A stretch of DNA of 60,203 nt from an uncultured Planctomycetaceae bacterium. GTDB taxonomy: Bacteria > Planctomycetota > Planctomycetia > Planctomycetales > Planctomycetaceae. The position numbers and the translations under genes are program-made. Below, piece by piece: positions 10,832 through 19,753 of the stretch. Position 1 is the first letter of the stretch; the number at the start of each line of letters is the position of its first letter. The notes beneath the pieces are model-generated. The model saw only the letters and a list, made by a program, of their open reading frames with translations. It ran no database searches and was not told where the DNA came from. The stretch spans positions 1-60,203 of the forward strand of contig CAIOKE010000138.1 in NCBI GenBank assembly GCA_903858815.1, read 5' to 3'.

Positions 10832-11260
10832 ATGAACGGGGAATGGCCGGGCGGTCCGTGCCCGCAGTGCGGTGATGACATGCCAGCCCGACTGGTCCAC
10901 TGCCGATCCTGTCGTGCTCTGCTGAATTCCGAGCTGTCCGAAGACAGCATCGAGATTCCCGGTTTCTTTGCCCTGCCGGAGATCAGCGTGACTGCAGTCG
11001 CTACGCCCAGAGGACACTATGTCACCTGCCCAGGTTGTCTGCAGGAATTGCGGATCCACAGCAAGTACAAAGGCCTGAAGGTGCAGTGCAGGCATTGCCA
11101 GCACGCCTTCGCTTACGACGCCACAGTGGAAATTCGTGCGGCCTACATGGGTTGTCCGCACTGCCAGCAGGAAATTCGCGCCGGCCTGAAGTATATCGGT
11201 CACAAAGTTGTCTGTAAGCACTGCAGTGGCCACCTGCAGCTGCAGGCCGAAACGAAATAA
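10832..11260 (+). CDS. Small protein with three CxxC zinc-ribbon units
   Basis: A 142-residue protein with three paired Cys knuckles: CPQCGDD with CRSC, CPGCLQE with CRHC, and CPHCQQE with CKHC. The last two units resemble each other (both contain a K-Y-x-G/H-x-K-V-x-C pattern), suggesting internal duplication. Each pair could hold one zinc ion; nucleic-acid or protein binding is possible but not shown. No signal peptide or membrane segment, so cytoplasmic. It precedes an ABC transporter operon by 157 bp. The only firm statement is zinc ribbon. Confidence 0.75.
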   Translation: MNGEWPGGPCPQCGDDMPARLVHCRSCRALLNSELSEDSIEIPGFFALPEISVTAVATPRGHYVTCPGCLQELRIHSKYKGLKVQCRHCQHAFAYDATVEIRAAYMGCPHCQQEIRAGLKYIGHKVVCKHCSGHLQLQAETK

Positions 11261-11417
11261 CACGGTGGCCCACGCCGGCTGGTCGGCCCCACCGCTCCAG
11301 CAATCAGACAATCAGACCTGCCACTGCTCTCCCTATGACGAATTTCACATTTTTGCACCAGGAAACCCCTGAGCCTGGCGAACCACCCCCAATTCTGCAC
11401 TCGTCAGGAACCACCCC

Positions 11418-12380
11418 ATGACTACTGCTCAAACCCCGGTCATCGAAACGGCCGGGCTCTCAAAAGTCTGGCGCTCCGGAATTTTTCGCCGGACGCGTTT
11501 TCAGGCTCTCGATAATGTCACTCTCACGGTCCCCCGGGGCAGTATCTTCGGCCTGCTCGGCCCCAACGGTGCCGGCAAAACCACATTGATCAAGATCCTG
11601 CTGGGAATTGTTTCGCGGACAGCCGGCAACGCCACTGTGCTCGGACACCCTGCCGGCTCAATGGCCGCCCGTTGCCAGATCGGCTACCTGCCCGAAAACC
11701 ATCGCCTGCCACGACATCTGTCTGCCAACACGGCACTCGAATATTACGGCAGTCTCAGCGGTATGAGTCTGTCACAGATCCGAGCAGCACGCCCCCTGCT
11801 GCTCGAACAGGTGGGGCTCAAGGGCCGGGAACGCGAACGAGTCTCAGGCTACTCCAAAGGCATGCTGCAGCGACTCGGACTGGCTCAGGCCATGCTGCAC
11901 CGGCCGCAACTGATCGTACTGGACGAACCAACAGACGGTGTCGACCCGGTTGGTCGCCGGGAAATTCGCGATGTTCTGCGGCAGCTGGCCGCTGCCGGAC
12001 ACACCATTTTTCTCAACAGCCATCTGCTGCAGGAAATCGAACTGATCTGTGATCAGGTCGCCATTCTCAGCAAAGGGCGATTGCTGCGAACAGGCAGCGT
12101 CCAGGAATTGACCAAAGCCATCAAGGATGCACCACTGCAGCTGCAGCTGTTCGGTGAACGCAGCATCATAGAACAGATCCTGACTGCATGGCCGGGCAGC
12201 ACGCTGCGTGAAGCCGCGCCAGGTGCCGTCGAAATTGAAGTCTCAATCGCCACTCAAACTGATGCTGACCGTCTGATTGACACGCTGCGGGCAAAGGGCG
12301 TCAGCATCTTCCGCATGGCACGCCGTGAACGTACTCTGGAAGAGGTCTTTATGACGATTGTCGAGGAGTCCTCCCGATGA
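11418..12380 (+). CDS. ABC-2 type transporter ATPase
   Basis: 320-residue nucleotide-binding subunit. Walker A is GPNGAGKTT (48-56), signature SGYSKGM, Walker B LIVLDEPTDGVD, and the H-loop NSHLL. The C-terminal 90 residues form the extra domain common in CcmA/DrrA-type exporters. The stop overlaps the start of the permease gene by 4 bp (ATGA), so the two are translationally coupled and form one transporter. Substrate unknown; the large extracytoplasmic domain of the partner suggests export or an envelope function rather than nutrient uptake. Confidence 0.93.
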   Translation: MTTAQTPVIETAGLSKVWRSGIFRRTRFQALDNVTLTVPRGSIFGLLGPNGAGKTTLIKILLGIVSRTAGNATVLGHPAGSMAARCQIGYLPENHRLPRHLSANTALEYYGSLSGMSLSQIRAARPLLLEQVGLKGRERERVSGYSKGMLQRLGLAQAMLHRPQLIVLDEPTDGVDPVGRREIRDVLRQLAAAGHTIFLNSHLLQEIELICDQVAILSKGRLLRTGSVQELTKAIKDAPLQLQLFGERSIIEQILTAWPGSTLREAAPGAVEIEVSIATQTDADRLIDTLRAKGVSIFRMARRERTLEEVFMTIVEESSR

Positions 12381-14695
12381 GAGCCTGTCTCGCCATCCTC
12401 AAAGACTCGTTCCGGGAAGCTGCCGCATCCCGCATCCTCTGGCTTGCTCTCGGTGCCATCGCACTGGTGCTCAGTGCTCTTGCCCCCATGGGGCTCAATT
12501 CCGTCCCCAGCACCAGACTCAGGCCCTTCGAACTGGTCGACACTGACGCACTTGTCAAAGCAATTCAGACAGGTGCTGCCGATACAACCGGACCTGCACA
12601 CCATCTCTGGACGCTCTTTGATCCCAAAACGCAGGACACCATCCGCACAACCAACCCGCCCGGCCCGGAAGCCAGCGAACGCGACCAGCGGAGGTATCAG
12701 AATCGAGTGGTCGATGCCATCAACGGACTGCTGGACCGGCCGGACTTCTATCGAGGCCCCCAATGGGCCTCGCCAGCGTGGGATACAGCCAGAATCGACG
12801 AAAATCTCCGCACTGAAGACCCTGCCGGACTGACAAAACCACAGCGCGCAGCCCGCAACCTGAAACGCCTCGCTGCCGCTTTCCCGGATGCCATCAGTAT
12901 TCAGGACGAAAAATCGCTGGAACTGTCGTATGGCACCATGACTCTGTTCGGCCCCCTGCGATTGCCCCCCAGCCAGACCGATGAACTGATCAACGAACTG
13001 ATCGTCGGTGTGCTGACGATCTTCCTTGGATTTTTCGGAGTCTTCGGGTCGTTGCTGGTCACAGCCTCCATCATCCCCCGCACCTTTGAACCCGGCGAAA
13101 TCTCGCTGCTGCTCAGCAAACCGGTCCGCAGAATGGCCATTTACCTCACCCGTTTCGCAGGTGGCTGCATCTTTACACTGCTGTGTGCCGCGGAACTGGT
13201 CACTGGAACATGGCTGCTGCTGGGACTGCGGTTCGGACTGTGGCGACATGAACTGCTGCTGTGTATCCCTCTCTATGTGTTCCTGTTCGCCATCTATTAC
13301 TCCGTCAGTGCACTGGCAGGCGCGATCTGGCGAAACGCCATCGTCAGCCTGATCCTTGTCGTACTCTTCTGGATCGTGCAGACCACCGCCGGAGTCATCA
13401 ATGGGTTCATGGCAGATTCGTGGCTGCCCGGTCAGCAGATCGAAGATGTCGCGTTCGCCGGTGATCAGATCTTCGCGATCGACGGATCACGCTCTGTACT
13501 CCGCTGGAACTCCCGACTCAGTGACTGGCAGCCTATCATGCTGCAGGAAAACCCCGGGGCTGCACAGCTGCTGGGGATGCTGGTCGGGGGGCGACGATAC
13601 GGGCTCGCTGTTTCCCCGGACGGCAGGAAGGTCCACATGCTGCAGGCAGACTTCACTCGCTTCGGACAGGCCGGTGCCGCCACTCTGATTCGCGGCGAAG
13701 CCGACGAATTCGCCCGTGAAGCACTTGCGGCCACCCCTGAAGCTGTGTTCGGAATCTATGCAGACAGCACGGGGGCCGTCATCCTGCCGGGACTGCGCAA
13801 CATCCATCTCTATGAAGGTGTCAGCGGCGACCAGCGGGATGCTCGGCAGTGGCTGCGCGGGATGCTCGGCAATGTGGTCCCAGCCGGCAGCCGTGGCTTC
13901 AAAACTCTGACCAGCGGACGTCGCGATGTCCTGCGTCCCGATGCGGCTGTCGCCTTCAGCCCGACAGATGCCTCCATCGTATCGTGGGATCAGGGTAAAA
14001 TGACCCGTCTGCAACGATTGCCGGATGGCACCTATCAGCAGTCCGCCAGTCGCGAAGTGACCAAAGAGCTGGCGGCCGTGCTGGCCGCCGCACCCACCCG
14101 CATTGTCGCAGCGCAGTCGGATGGTGTTGTACGCATCCTTGATGATACCCTCGCCGACGTTGAACAGCTGAATCTGCCCGCCGAAGAAAAGCCAAAACGC
14201 TGCGAAATCGCTCCCGATGGCAGCCACGCAGCCATCCTCACACACGCTGGCAAAATCTTCCTCTGGACCCCGGGAAAGATCGTACTCCTGCCCGGGGGAA
14301 CCAGTCGCCGATTTTCGTCCATCGGGTTTCTTCCGGATGGTCAACTGACTGTCGCCGATCGTCGCACTCTGCAGATTGTCGATCCCGCCACCGGACAACC
14401 CACACCGCGACAGTACACCGGGCAACAGGCGTGGCCCTACACGCTCTACGATTATCTGGTGCGACCACTGTATCGCATCTTCCCGAAACCCAGCGAACTC
14501 GATTATGCTGTCCGATATCTGGTCACCGGTGAAACCACGATTCGTATCGGCGAAGGTCCGGAACGCGGCGCCAGTGAAAACCTGCAGGATAAACGCATCG
14601 TCTTCGATCCATGGAGCTCTCTCTGGAGTAACCTCGCGTTCATATGCGTGATGCTCGGTCTGGGGTGCCTGTACCTGATTCGGTCCGATTTCTGA
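12377..14695 (+). CDS. ABC-2 permease with large propeller-like insert
   Basis: 772-residue membrane partner of the upstream ATPase. I see a membrane segment at about 20-40, a long soluble stretch (41-205), four more segments at about 210-233, 256-284, 293-317 and 320-342, a roughly 400-residue soluble region (350-750), and a last segment near 752-769. The soluble region contains motifs of beta-propeller proteins (RSVLRWNSRLSDW, HAAILTHAGKIFLW, LQIVDPATGQPT). If the N-terminus is inside, both soluble parts face the periplasm. Ordinary ABC-2 permeases are 250-400 residues, so this fusion is unusual. Known: ABC-2 fold. Inferred: the insert is a sensor, receptor or cargo-binding propeller. Confidence 0.82.
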   Translation: MRACLAILKDSFREAAASRILWLALGAIALVLSALAPMGLNSVPSTRLRPFELVDTDALVKAIQTGAADTTGPAHHLWTLFDPKTQDTIRTTNPPGPEASERDQRRYQNRVVDAINGLLDRPDFYRGPQWASPAWDTARIDENLRTEDPAGLTKPQRAARNLKRLAAAFPDAISIQDEKSLELSYGTMTLFGPLRLPPSQTDELINELIVGVLTIFLGFFGVFGSLLVTASIIPRTFEPGEISLLLSKPVRRMAIYLTRFAGGCIFTLLCAAELVTGTWLLLGLRFGLWRHELLLCIPLYVFLFAIYYSVSALAGAIWRNAIVSLILVVLFWIVQTTAGVINGFMADSWLPGQQIEDVAFAGDQIFAIDGSRSVLRWNSRLSDWQPIMLQENPGAAQLLGMLVGGRRYGLAVSPDGRKVHMLQADFTRFGQAGAATLIRGEADEFAREALAATPEAVFGIYADSTGAVILPGLRNIHLYEGVSGDQRDARQWLRGMLGNVVPAGSRGFKTLTSGRRDVLRPDAAVAFSPTDASIVSWDQGKMTRLQRLPDGTYQQSASREVTKELAAVLAAAPTRIVAAQSDGVVRILDDTLADVEQLNLPAEEKPKRCEIAPDGSHAAILTHAGKIFLWTPGKIVLLPGGTSRRFSSIGFLPDGQLTVADRRTLQIVDPATGQPTPRQYTGQQAWPYTLYDYLVRPLYRIFPKPSELDYAVRYLVTGETTIRIGEGPERGASENLQDKRIVFDPWSSLWSNLAFICVMLGLGCLYLIRSDF

Positions 14696-14724
14696 ACATA
14701 CTCGCTTAGACACGGAGCAACCAG

Positions 14725-14985
14725 TTGGCGATATCCGGCATGTTCATTCTGCTCTTCTTCGGGTTTTCCATCGTGATCACTGTCATTGGTGCGGTGATCT
14801 TCTTTATGGCGTTTCGCAGAACCGTCAGATTCCAGAATCAGGTTTTTGACGCCGTCCAGAACCAGCTGCAGCAGGCCCGCCGTCCCTCTGTGTCCAACTG
14901 TCCGCATTGTGGTGGCGCCATCCCACCGGACTCACCCGAGGTCAACGGCACGTTCGTCTGCACATGGTGCCAGCGCAGCTTCTGA
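14725..14985 (+). CDS. Small membrane protein with zinc ribbon
   Basis: 86 residues. The TTG at 14725 has a GGAG seven bases upstream; the ATG at 14740 is the alternative. One membrane helix (MFILLFFGFSIVITVIGAVI) is followed by a basic linker and a single zinc ribbon CPHCGG ... CTWC. It sits between the ABC permease and the kinase on the same strand, 29 bp after the permease stop, so it is probably part of that operon. Function not recognised; the design suggests a membrane-anchored adaptor with a cytoplasmic metal-binding tail. Confidence 0.65.
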   Translation: MAISGMFILLFFGFSIVITVIGAVIFFMAFRRTVRFQNQVFDAVQNQLQQARRPSVSNCPHCGGAIPPDSPEVNGTFVCTWCQRSF

Positions 14986-15059
14986 CAGCGTCCAGCAGGT
15001 CCCCATACCCCAAACTCAACTCCTTCGGCTGACAGGATCCTCCGATTTCCACTGACACC

Positions 15060-17165
15060 CTGACACTTGACGATGCCGGACGTGAACAGTCACGCCAGCT
15101 CAGCCTGCAGGGAGTTCGCCCTCCGGCAGATGTCGCTGGCTACTCGTTCGTACGTCGACTTGGGATGGGGGCGTTCGGAGTGGTCTGGCTGGCGCGCGAA
15201 GATCGCACCGGTCGCATGGTGGCCATCAAATTCTATCCTCGACAGCGCGGCATGAACTGGACGCTGCTCAGTCGCGAAGTTGAAAAACTGGCAGCCGTTT
15301 ACACGTCACATCACATCGTTCGTCTGCTGGACGTCGGCTGGACAGCCGATCCACCGTATTTCATTATGGAGTACGTCGAAGGGGGATCGCTCACGGCAAG
15401 GCTTGCAGATCAGCCTTTGCCCCTCGAACAGTCCGTCAGAATCACTCGCGAAATCTGCAGTGCTCTGGTGGACGCGCATGGTGCTGGAGTCCTGCACTGC
15501 GATCTCAAGCCCGATAATGTGCTGCTGGACGGCCAGGGCAGCGTGCGTTTGTGCGACTTTGGTCAGGCCCGCATGTCTCACGAGAACAGTCCGGCTCTGG
15601 GGACACTGTACTACATGGCGCCGGAACAGGCCGATCTCGAATCACCCCCGGACGCGCGCTGGGACGTGTACGCCGTTGGCGCGATTCTCTATCAGATGCT
15701 GACCGGAGCCCCGCCGCACCGATCGCCGGAAATCGAACGCAGACTGCAGAATCTCGGCAGCCTCGAAGAACGACTGGCCACTTATCGGCGACTGGTCCTT
15801 GCAAACAGTCGCGCCTCAGGCCAGCGCGGCCTGCCCACAGCCGATCAGCGACTGCTGGAAATCCTCGACCGCTGCCTCGCAATCGACCCGGCTCAGCGGT
15901 TTCCTAACGCTCAGGCCATCCTTGAAGCTCTGGACGCACGTGATCGCCAGCGATCACGCCGCCCCCTGCTGCTTGTCGGCTTCCTCGTACCGCTGCTGCT
16001 GACCGCTGCCCTGCTGCCCATTCTCGGATATGCACTCTCCAGAAATCGCGATACCGCCGAACAGCAGATGAGCGAGCGAGCACTGGAAAGCGATGCCCTC
16101 TCCGCCAGACTCCAGGCTGCCGCACTCGAAGATGAACTGCAGCAGCGACTGCAGGAGCTTGAAACCATTGCCGCAGGAAACGAGCTGCGCCGCGAACTTG
16201 AAGCCCTGATGCAGCGGCCCCTGCCAGAGGTGATCACCGAAGTTCGACAACTGGCCGAAGCCCCCCTCGAAGCGCGACCTCGCTGGATGCAGCTCCTCGA
16301 CACGGCCTGGGAACGGTCACGCGAAGCTGCCGGAGCAACAAAACGCGGAGACGATACCAGCTGGTTTCTGACCGATGCCACCGGAACCCAGATCTGGCGC
16401 CGTGAATACAGTGAACGCACCATCGGCGAAAACTTCGCCCATCGCGACTACTTTCACGGCCTTGGGGTGAACTTTGAACGCGGACAGCAGGCTACGCCAC
16501 GTTCCCCACTGCAGAAACCACATGTCAGTGCCGCCTACAAAAGCACCACCACAGATCGACAGACCGTGGCCTTCAGCGTGCCGCTGTTCTCTGCAGATGG
16601 GCAGATCATCGGAGTCTTCGCTCGCACTGTGCACCTCGGAGATCTGCAGGCACGGCTGCGAGGACGCATGTCGGCTGCCGGGGAAAACAGCGTCGAACGG
16701 ATCATTGCACTCGCCGAAGTGCTTGATGCCCGGCAGATCCGACTGCTCGATCATCCGTGCCTCACAGAACAGTTCCTCAGAACCCAGGAAAATCAGGCAC
16801 AGGACGAAGCCCTGTTCCGTGAACTGACACTCGACCCCGACGTTGCCAGCAAAATTCAGACCATGCTGCGGAATACGTCCGAAATCCGTGAAGCGAAACT
16901 CAGCCTTTATCGCGATCCGGTCGGCCGAATACAGTCCCCCGTAGCACAACCCTGGGCCGGTGACTGGATGGCGGCCGTCGCGCCCGTCAAAGGGACTCGC
17001 TGGGCCGTCATCGTCCAGGAAAGACGATCCGGAGTTCTGGCACCCATTCAGCAGATGGAACGCAATGCACGCCGACAGCTGGCACTCGCCGCTGCCACCG
17101 CCGCCGGACTCATCGTCATCGTCTGGATGTTTGTCTGGCGCGCTGTGATGGGAGGGCGAGCCTGA
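15060..17165 (+). CDS. Membrane Ser/Thr kinase with Cache-like sensor domain; non-canonical start
   Basis: Hanks-type kinase followed by a membrane-anchored sensor. The first ATG (15165) falls inside the glycine-rich loop, so translation must begin upstream, where the frame is open from 15033 but has no ATG, GTG or TTG. CTG at 15060 (used here), ATT at 15045 (AGGA 7 bases before it) or CTG at 15105 are the options. Numbering from 15060: loop GMGAFG 35-40, Lys57, catalytic HCDLKPDN with Asp148 (the HRD Arg is Cys), DFG 166-168, then YYMAPEQ. A helix near 300-328 is followed by a coiled-coil segment, an extracytoplasmic region with FAHRDYFHG and [16 protein letters not shown] typical of Cache/PDC folds, and a second helix near the C-terminus. 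One base separates it from trpF. Confidence 0.85.
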   Translation: MTLDDAGREQSRQLSLQGVRPPADVAGYSFVRRLGMGAFGVVWLAREDRTGRMVAIKFYPRQRGMNWTLLSREVEKLAAVYTSHHIVRLLDVGWTADPPYFIMEYVEGGSLTARLADQPLPLEQSVRITREICSALVDAHGAGVLHCDLKPDNVLLDGQGSVRLCDFGQARMSHENSPALGTLYYMAPEQADLESPPDARWDVYAVGAILYQMLTGAPPHRSPEIERRLQNLGSLEERLATYRRLVLANSRASGQRGLPTADQRLLEILDRCLAIDPAQRFPNAQAILEALDARDRQRSRRPLLLVGFLVPLLLTAALLPILGYALSRNRDTAEQQMSERALESDALSARLQAAALEDELQQRLQELETIAAGNELRRELEALMQRPLPEVITEVRQLAEAPLEARPRWMQLLDTAWERSREAAGATKRGDDTSWFLTDATGTQIWRREYSERTIGENFAHRDYFHGLGVNFERGQQATPRSPLQKPHVSAAYKSTTTDRQTVAFSVPLFSADGQIIGVFARTVHLGDLQARLRGRMSAAGENSVERIIALAEVLDARQIRLLDHPCLTEQFLRTQENQAQDEALFRELTLDPDVASKIQTMLRNTSEIREAKLSLYRDPVGRIQSPVAQPWAGDWMAAVAPVKGTRWAVIVQERRSGVLAPIQQMERNARRQLALAAATAAGLIVIVWMFVWRAVMGGRA

Positions 17166-17166
17166 G

Positions 17167-17919
17167 ATGTGGATCAAATTCTGCGGCGCCACCAGAATCG
17201 CCGATGCCGTCGCCGTCGCTCGTTCCGGAGCCGACGCACTGGGACTGAACTTCTTCCCTGCATCAAAACGCTTCGTCTCCACCGAGACGGCCCGGGAGCT
17301 AGCAGCCGCAGCAAAACAGGCATCCTGTGAATCACCACTGAACGGCAACGAAACAGGAACACCCGCAGGCTGCACGATCGTTGGTGTCTTTGTCAACGCA
17401 TCCGTCTCAAACATCGTACAGACAGCAAACACCGTCCACCTCGATGCCATCCAGCTCCACGGAGATGAACCCGCGGAACTGCTGCTGCAACTTCGCAGAC
17501 AATTGCCCGGAATCGCACTGATCCGCGCGCTCCGCGCCTCTGCAGAACGATTGCCCGAACTCCTGCACACAATCCAGCAGCTGCAGCAGCACTCTGCCGC
17601 CGATGCCCTGCTCCTCGATGCCTGGGTGCCCGGCAGCTGGGGGGGCACCGGAACCCGTATCGAAAACTCCGTCTTCTCTGCCGTACAGCAGCAGACAACA
17701 CTGCCGCTGATCCTTGCCGGAGGCCTCGATGCAGACAATGTCGCCCTTGCAATCCAGTCTCTTGACCCCGCTGGCGTGGATACCGCGGGAGGCATAGAAA
17801 CGGCCCCTGGACTGAAGGATCCCGCGAAAATGCTGCGATTTGTGCAGGCCGCTCGCTCAGCCCACCACACCGGACCAAGCCTGACTCTGCCCAACGGCAA
17901 TTCGATCAAACACGCCTGA
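17167..17919 (+). CDS. trpF: Phosphoribosylanthranilate isomerase
   Basis: Third step of tryptophan synthesis from anthranilate: isomerises phosphoribosylanthranilate to CdRP in the cytoplasm. 250 residues in a (beta/alpha)8 barrel. The N-terminal KFCGATR (4-10) holds the general-base Cys; GVFVNA, LDAIQLHGDE and WGGTGTR are family motifs; LILAGGLDADNV and GVDTAGGIE carry the phosphate-binding glycines and the general-acid Asp. The last motif departs mildly from the common DVSSGVE. The ATG is one base after the kinase stop, with no other trp gene nearby, so its expression is probably tied to the kinase/ABC run. This fusion of housekeeping and signalling genes in one run is unusual but well supported by spacing. 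Confidence 0.93.
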   Translation: MWIKFCGATRIADAVAVARSGADALGLNFFPASKRFVSTETARELAAAAKQASCESPLNGNETGTPAGCTIVGVFVNASVSNIVQTANTVHLDAIQLHGDEPAELLLQLRRQLPGIALIRALRASAERLPELLHTIQQLQQHSAADALLLDAWVPGSWGGTGTRIENSVFSAVQQQTTLPLILAGGLDADNVALAIQSLDPAGVDTAGGIETAPGLKDPAKMLRFVQAARSAHHTGPSLTLPNGNSIKHA

Positions 17920-18086
17920 ATCAGCCCACCCAACGGCCAGCAGCTCAGCGATACCCCGGAATTCTCGCCCGCTGTGATCCGCGAGAACCCACAGGTTCCA
18001 ACTGGCCGAAAACTGTGCTTTTGCGCATGATGCACGCCCGCACACCGCTCAAGTCCTCGAATTCATCCACTCCAAGGATTCCAGAT

Positions 18087-19418
18087 ATGCCCCTGCGAAC
18101 AGCCAAACGCTGGTTCAGCCTTGCACTCATCCTCTCTTCCGTAACCGGAACGACTCAGGGCGACGACTGGCCACAGTGGATGGGACCGCAGCGGGATAAT
18201 GTCTGGCGCGAAGAGGGACTGCTGCAGCAGTTTCCCGAAGGCGGATTGAAGACCGTCTGGACCACGCCCGTGGCCGGTGGCTACTCGGGACCGGCAGTCG
18301 CCTCCGGGCGTGTCTTCATCACTGACTACGTGACCGCTGACAATGTCAAAGTGGACAACTTTGACCGCCGCGAGTTTTCCGGCACAGAACGCGTTCATTG
18401 CCTTGAAGAAGCCACTGGGAAGGTGTTGTGGACTCACGAGTATCCCGTGAAATACTCGATCTCATACCCCGCCGGGCCACGCTGCACGCCCGTCGTCTAT
18501 GACGGCCTTGTCTACACACTGGGTGCTGAAGGGCACCTCTTCTGTCTCAGCTCAGACAGTGGCAAAGTGGTCTGGTCCCATGACCTGAAGACGGAATATG
18601 GCACCACCGCACCGCTGTGGGGCTATGCTGCACATCCGCTGCTGGATGGTGATAACCTGCTCACTCTGGCCGGCGGCGATGGCTCACACATGGTGGCCCT
18701 GAATCGACTGACCGGAAAAGAAGTCTGGCGAAGTTCCAGCTCCGGGTCACAGGGACAGGGATACTGCCCACCGACGATCATCACCCACGGTGGCGTCCGA
18801 CAACTGATCATGTACAAGCCGGACGCCGTCGTGTCGCTCGACCCCGCCACTGGCAAACAGCATTGGTCTCTGCCCTATGAGGCCTCCAATGGCTCCATCA
18901 TCATGTCGCCTGTGCTGTCCGGCAACTACCTGTACGCTGCTGGCTACAGCAATAAGAGCCTGATGATGGAACTGGACCCGCAGCAACCTGCAGCAAAGGA
19001 ACTCTGGCGCGACAAGTCCACAGTGATCTGCCCGGTCAACGTCCAGCCATTCCTTGACAATGGCGTGCTGTACGGCTTCGATCAGAAGGGTGTGCTGCGA
19101 GCACTGACAATTCCGGAAGGCAAACGCCTGTGGGAAACGTCCGACGCCATTGGAAAACGCCCCGCTGGTTCCGAAACCGCCTTTATCGTTCGTCAGGGAA
19201 GTCGATACATCCTGTTCAACGAATTGGGCGAATTGCTGCTGGCGGAAATGACACCGGAAGGCTACCGCGAACTGGGGCGTTCCAAAGTCATCGAACCCAG
19301 CAACTTTGCCTTCGGTCGCGAAGTTGTCTGGAGCATGCCGGCCTTCGCCAATCGACGCATCTACCTCCGCAACGACAACCGCATCATCAGCGTCAACTTC
19401 GCCGCCGACAGCAACTGA
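18087..19418 (+). CDS. Secreted PQQ-type (BamB-like) beta-propeller protein
   Basis: 443 residues from the ATG at 18087, chosen because it begins a Sec signal (MPLRTAKRWFSLALILSSV) cleaved near TTQG; the frame continues upstream to 18015. The mature part begins DDWPQWMGPQRDN, the typical start of planctomycete PQQ-like proteins, and has blades ending GKVLWTHEYP, GKVVWSHDLK, GKEVWRSSS, GKQHWSLPYE and GKRLWETSD. Likely periplasmic, with no cofactor site evident. It follows trpF by 167 bp and ends convergently with the dehydrogenase/cytochrome gene. Closest in style to the protein at 38443. Confidence 0.85.
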   Translation: MPLRTAKRWFSLALILSSVTGTTQGDDWPQWMGPQRDNVWREEGLLQQFPEGGLKTVWTTPVAGGYSGPAVASGRVFITDYVTADNVKVDNFDRREFSGTERVHCLEEATGKVLWTHEYPVKYSISYPAGPRCTPVVYDGLVYTLGAEGHLFCLSSDSGKVVWSHDLKTEYGTTAPLWGYAAHPLLDGDNLLTLAGGDGSHMVALNRLTGKEVWRSSSSGSQGQGYCPPTIITHGGVRQLIMYKPDAVVSLDPATGKQHWSLPYEASNGSIIMSPVLSGNYLYAAGYSNKSLMMELDPQQPAAKELWRDKSTVICPVNVQPFLDNGVLYGFDQKGVLRALTIPEGKRLWETSDAIGKRPAGSETAFIVRQGSRYILFNELGELLLAEMTPEGYRELGRSKVIEPSNFAFGREVVWSMPAFANRRIYLRNDNRIISVNFAADSN

Positions 19419-19472
19419 TTGCCGCACGCACCGGCTCTCATCTCGCCCAACTGGATTCACCCAACCCAACCC

Positions 19473-19503
19473 GTAGACCGTAGACCGGGCATTCCTGACC
19501 GGC
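19473..19503 (+). repeat. Dispersed palindrome CCGGGCA family, copy 2
   Basis: Core at 19485-19502 reads CCGGGCATTCCTGACCGG: one stem pair is broken (GACC instead of GCCC). Just before it GTAGACC is present twice in a row, a 7-bp duplication at the element edge. Confidence 0.75.
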
Positions 19504-19563
19504 CCCCCTGAAAACCCCGCGTTCTCCCTGTCACACAAAACCAAACGCACCCCAAACACCCAA

Positions 19564-19592
19564 CCCGTAGCCCGAGCATTCCTGCTCGGCCC
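19564..19592 (+). repeat. Dispersed palindrome CCGAGCA-TTCC-TGCTCGG, copy 3
   Basis: Core at 19572-19589 with a perfect 7-bp stem. Compared with the CCGGGCA type, the third position from the loop side is changed on both arms together, preserving pairing. Confidence 0.85.
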
Positions 19593-19642
19593 CATCCCCC
19601 AAAAAACACTGGGGATGTCAAAGGTGACCAGAACTTCGTGCC

Positions 19643-19671
19643 CGGGCTAAAGCCCAGACTACGACTTTCGT
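19643..19671 (+). repeat. Dispersed element GGGCTAAAGCCCAGACTACG, copy 1
   Basis: GGGCT / AA / AGCCC stem followed by AGACTACG. A relative with GA in the loop is at 33757-33778, and both are preceded by similar AAAG...GACCAG sequence. Confidence 0.7.
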
Positions 19672-19753
19672 CCCTCGCGCCGTTCCTGCCCGGCCCCGCC
19701 CTGAAAACCCGGCGCTCTCCCAGTCACCCCAAACACCACGCCCGCTCCCTTGC

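Larger units (their letters stand above)
19419..19753. other. Convergent gap holding three dispersed palindromes
   Basis: 335 bp between two genes whose 3' ends face each other. It contains two palindromes of the CCGGGCA/CCGAGCA family and one GGGCTAAAGCCC element, listed separately, and no gene. Confidence 0.7.

Noticed and set aside
13487-14713. 408-codon open frame on the minus strand
   Set aside because: Lies opposite the permease propeller insert and has no recognisable domain.
16317-18035. 572-codon open frame on the minus strand
   Set aside because: Opposite the kinase and trpF genes, both strongly supported. The product is Ser/Cys/Arg-rich with no motif; a shadow of GC-rich codons.
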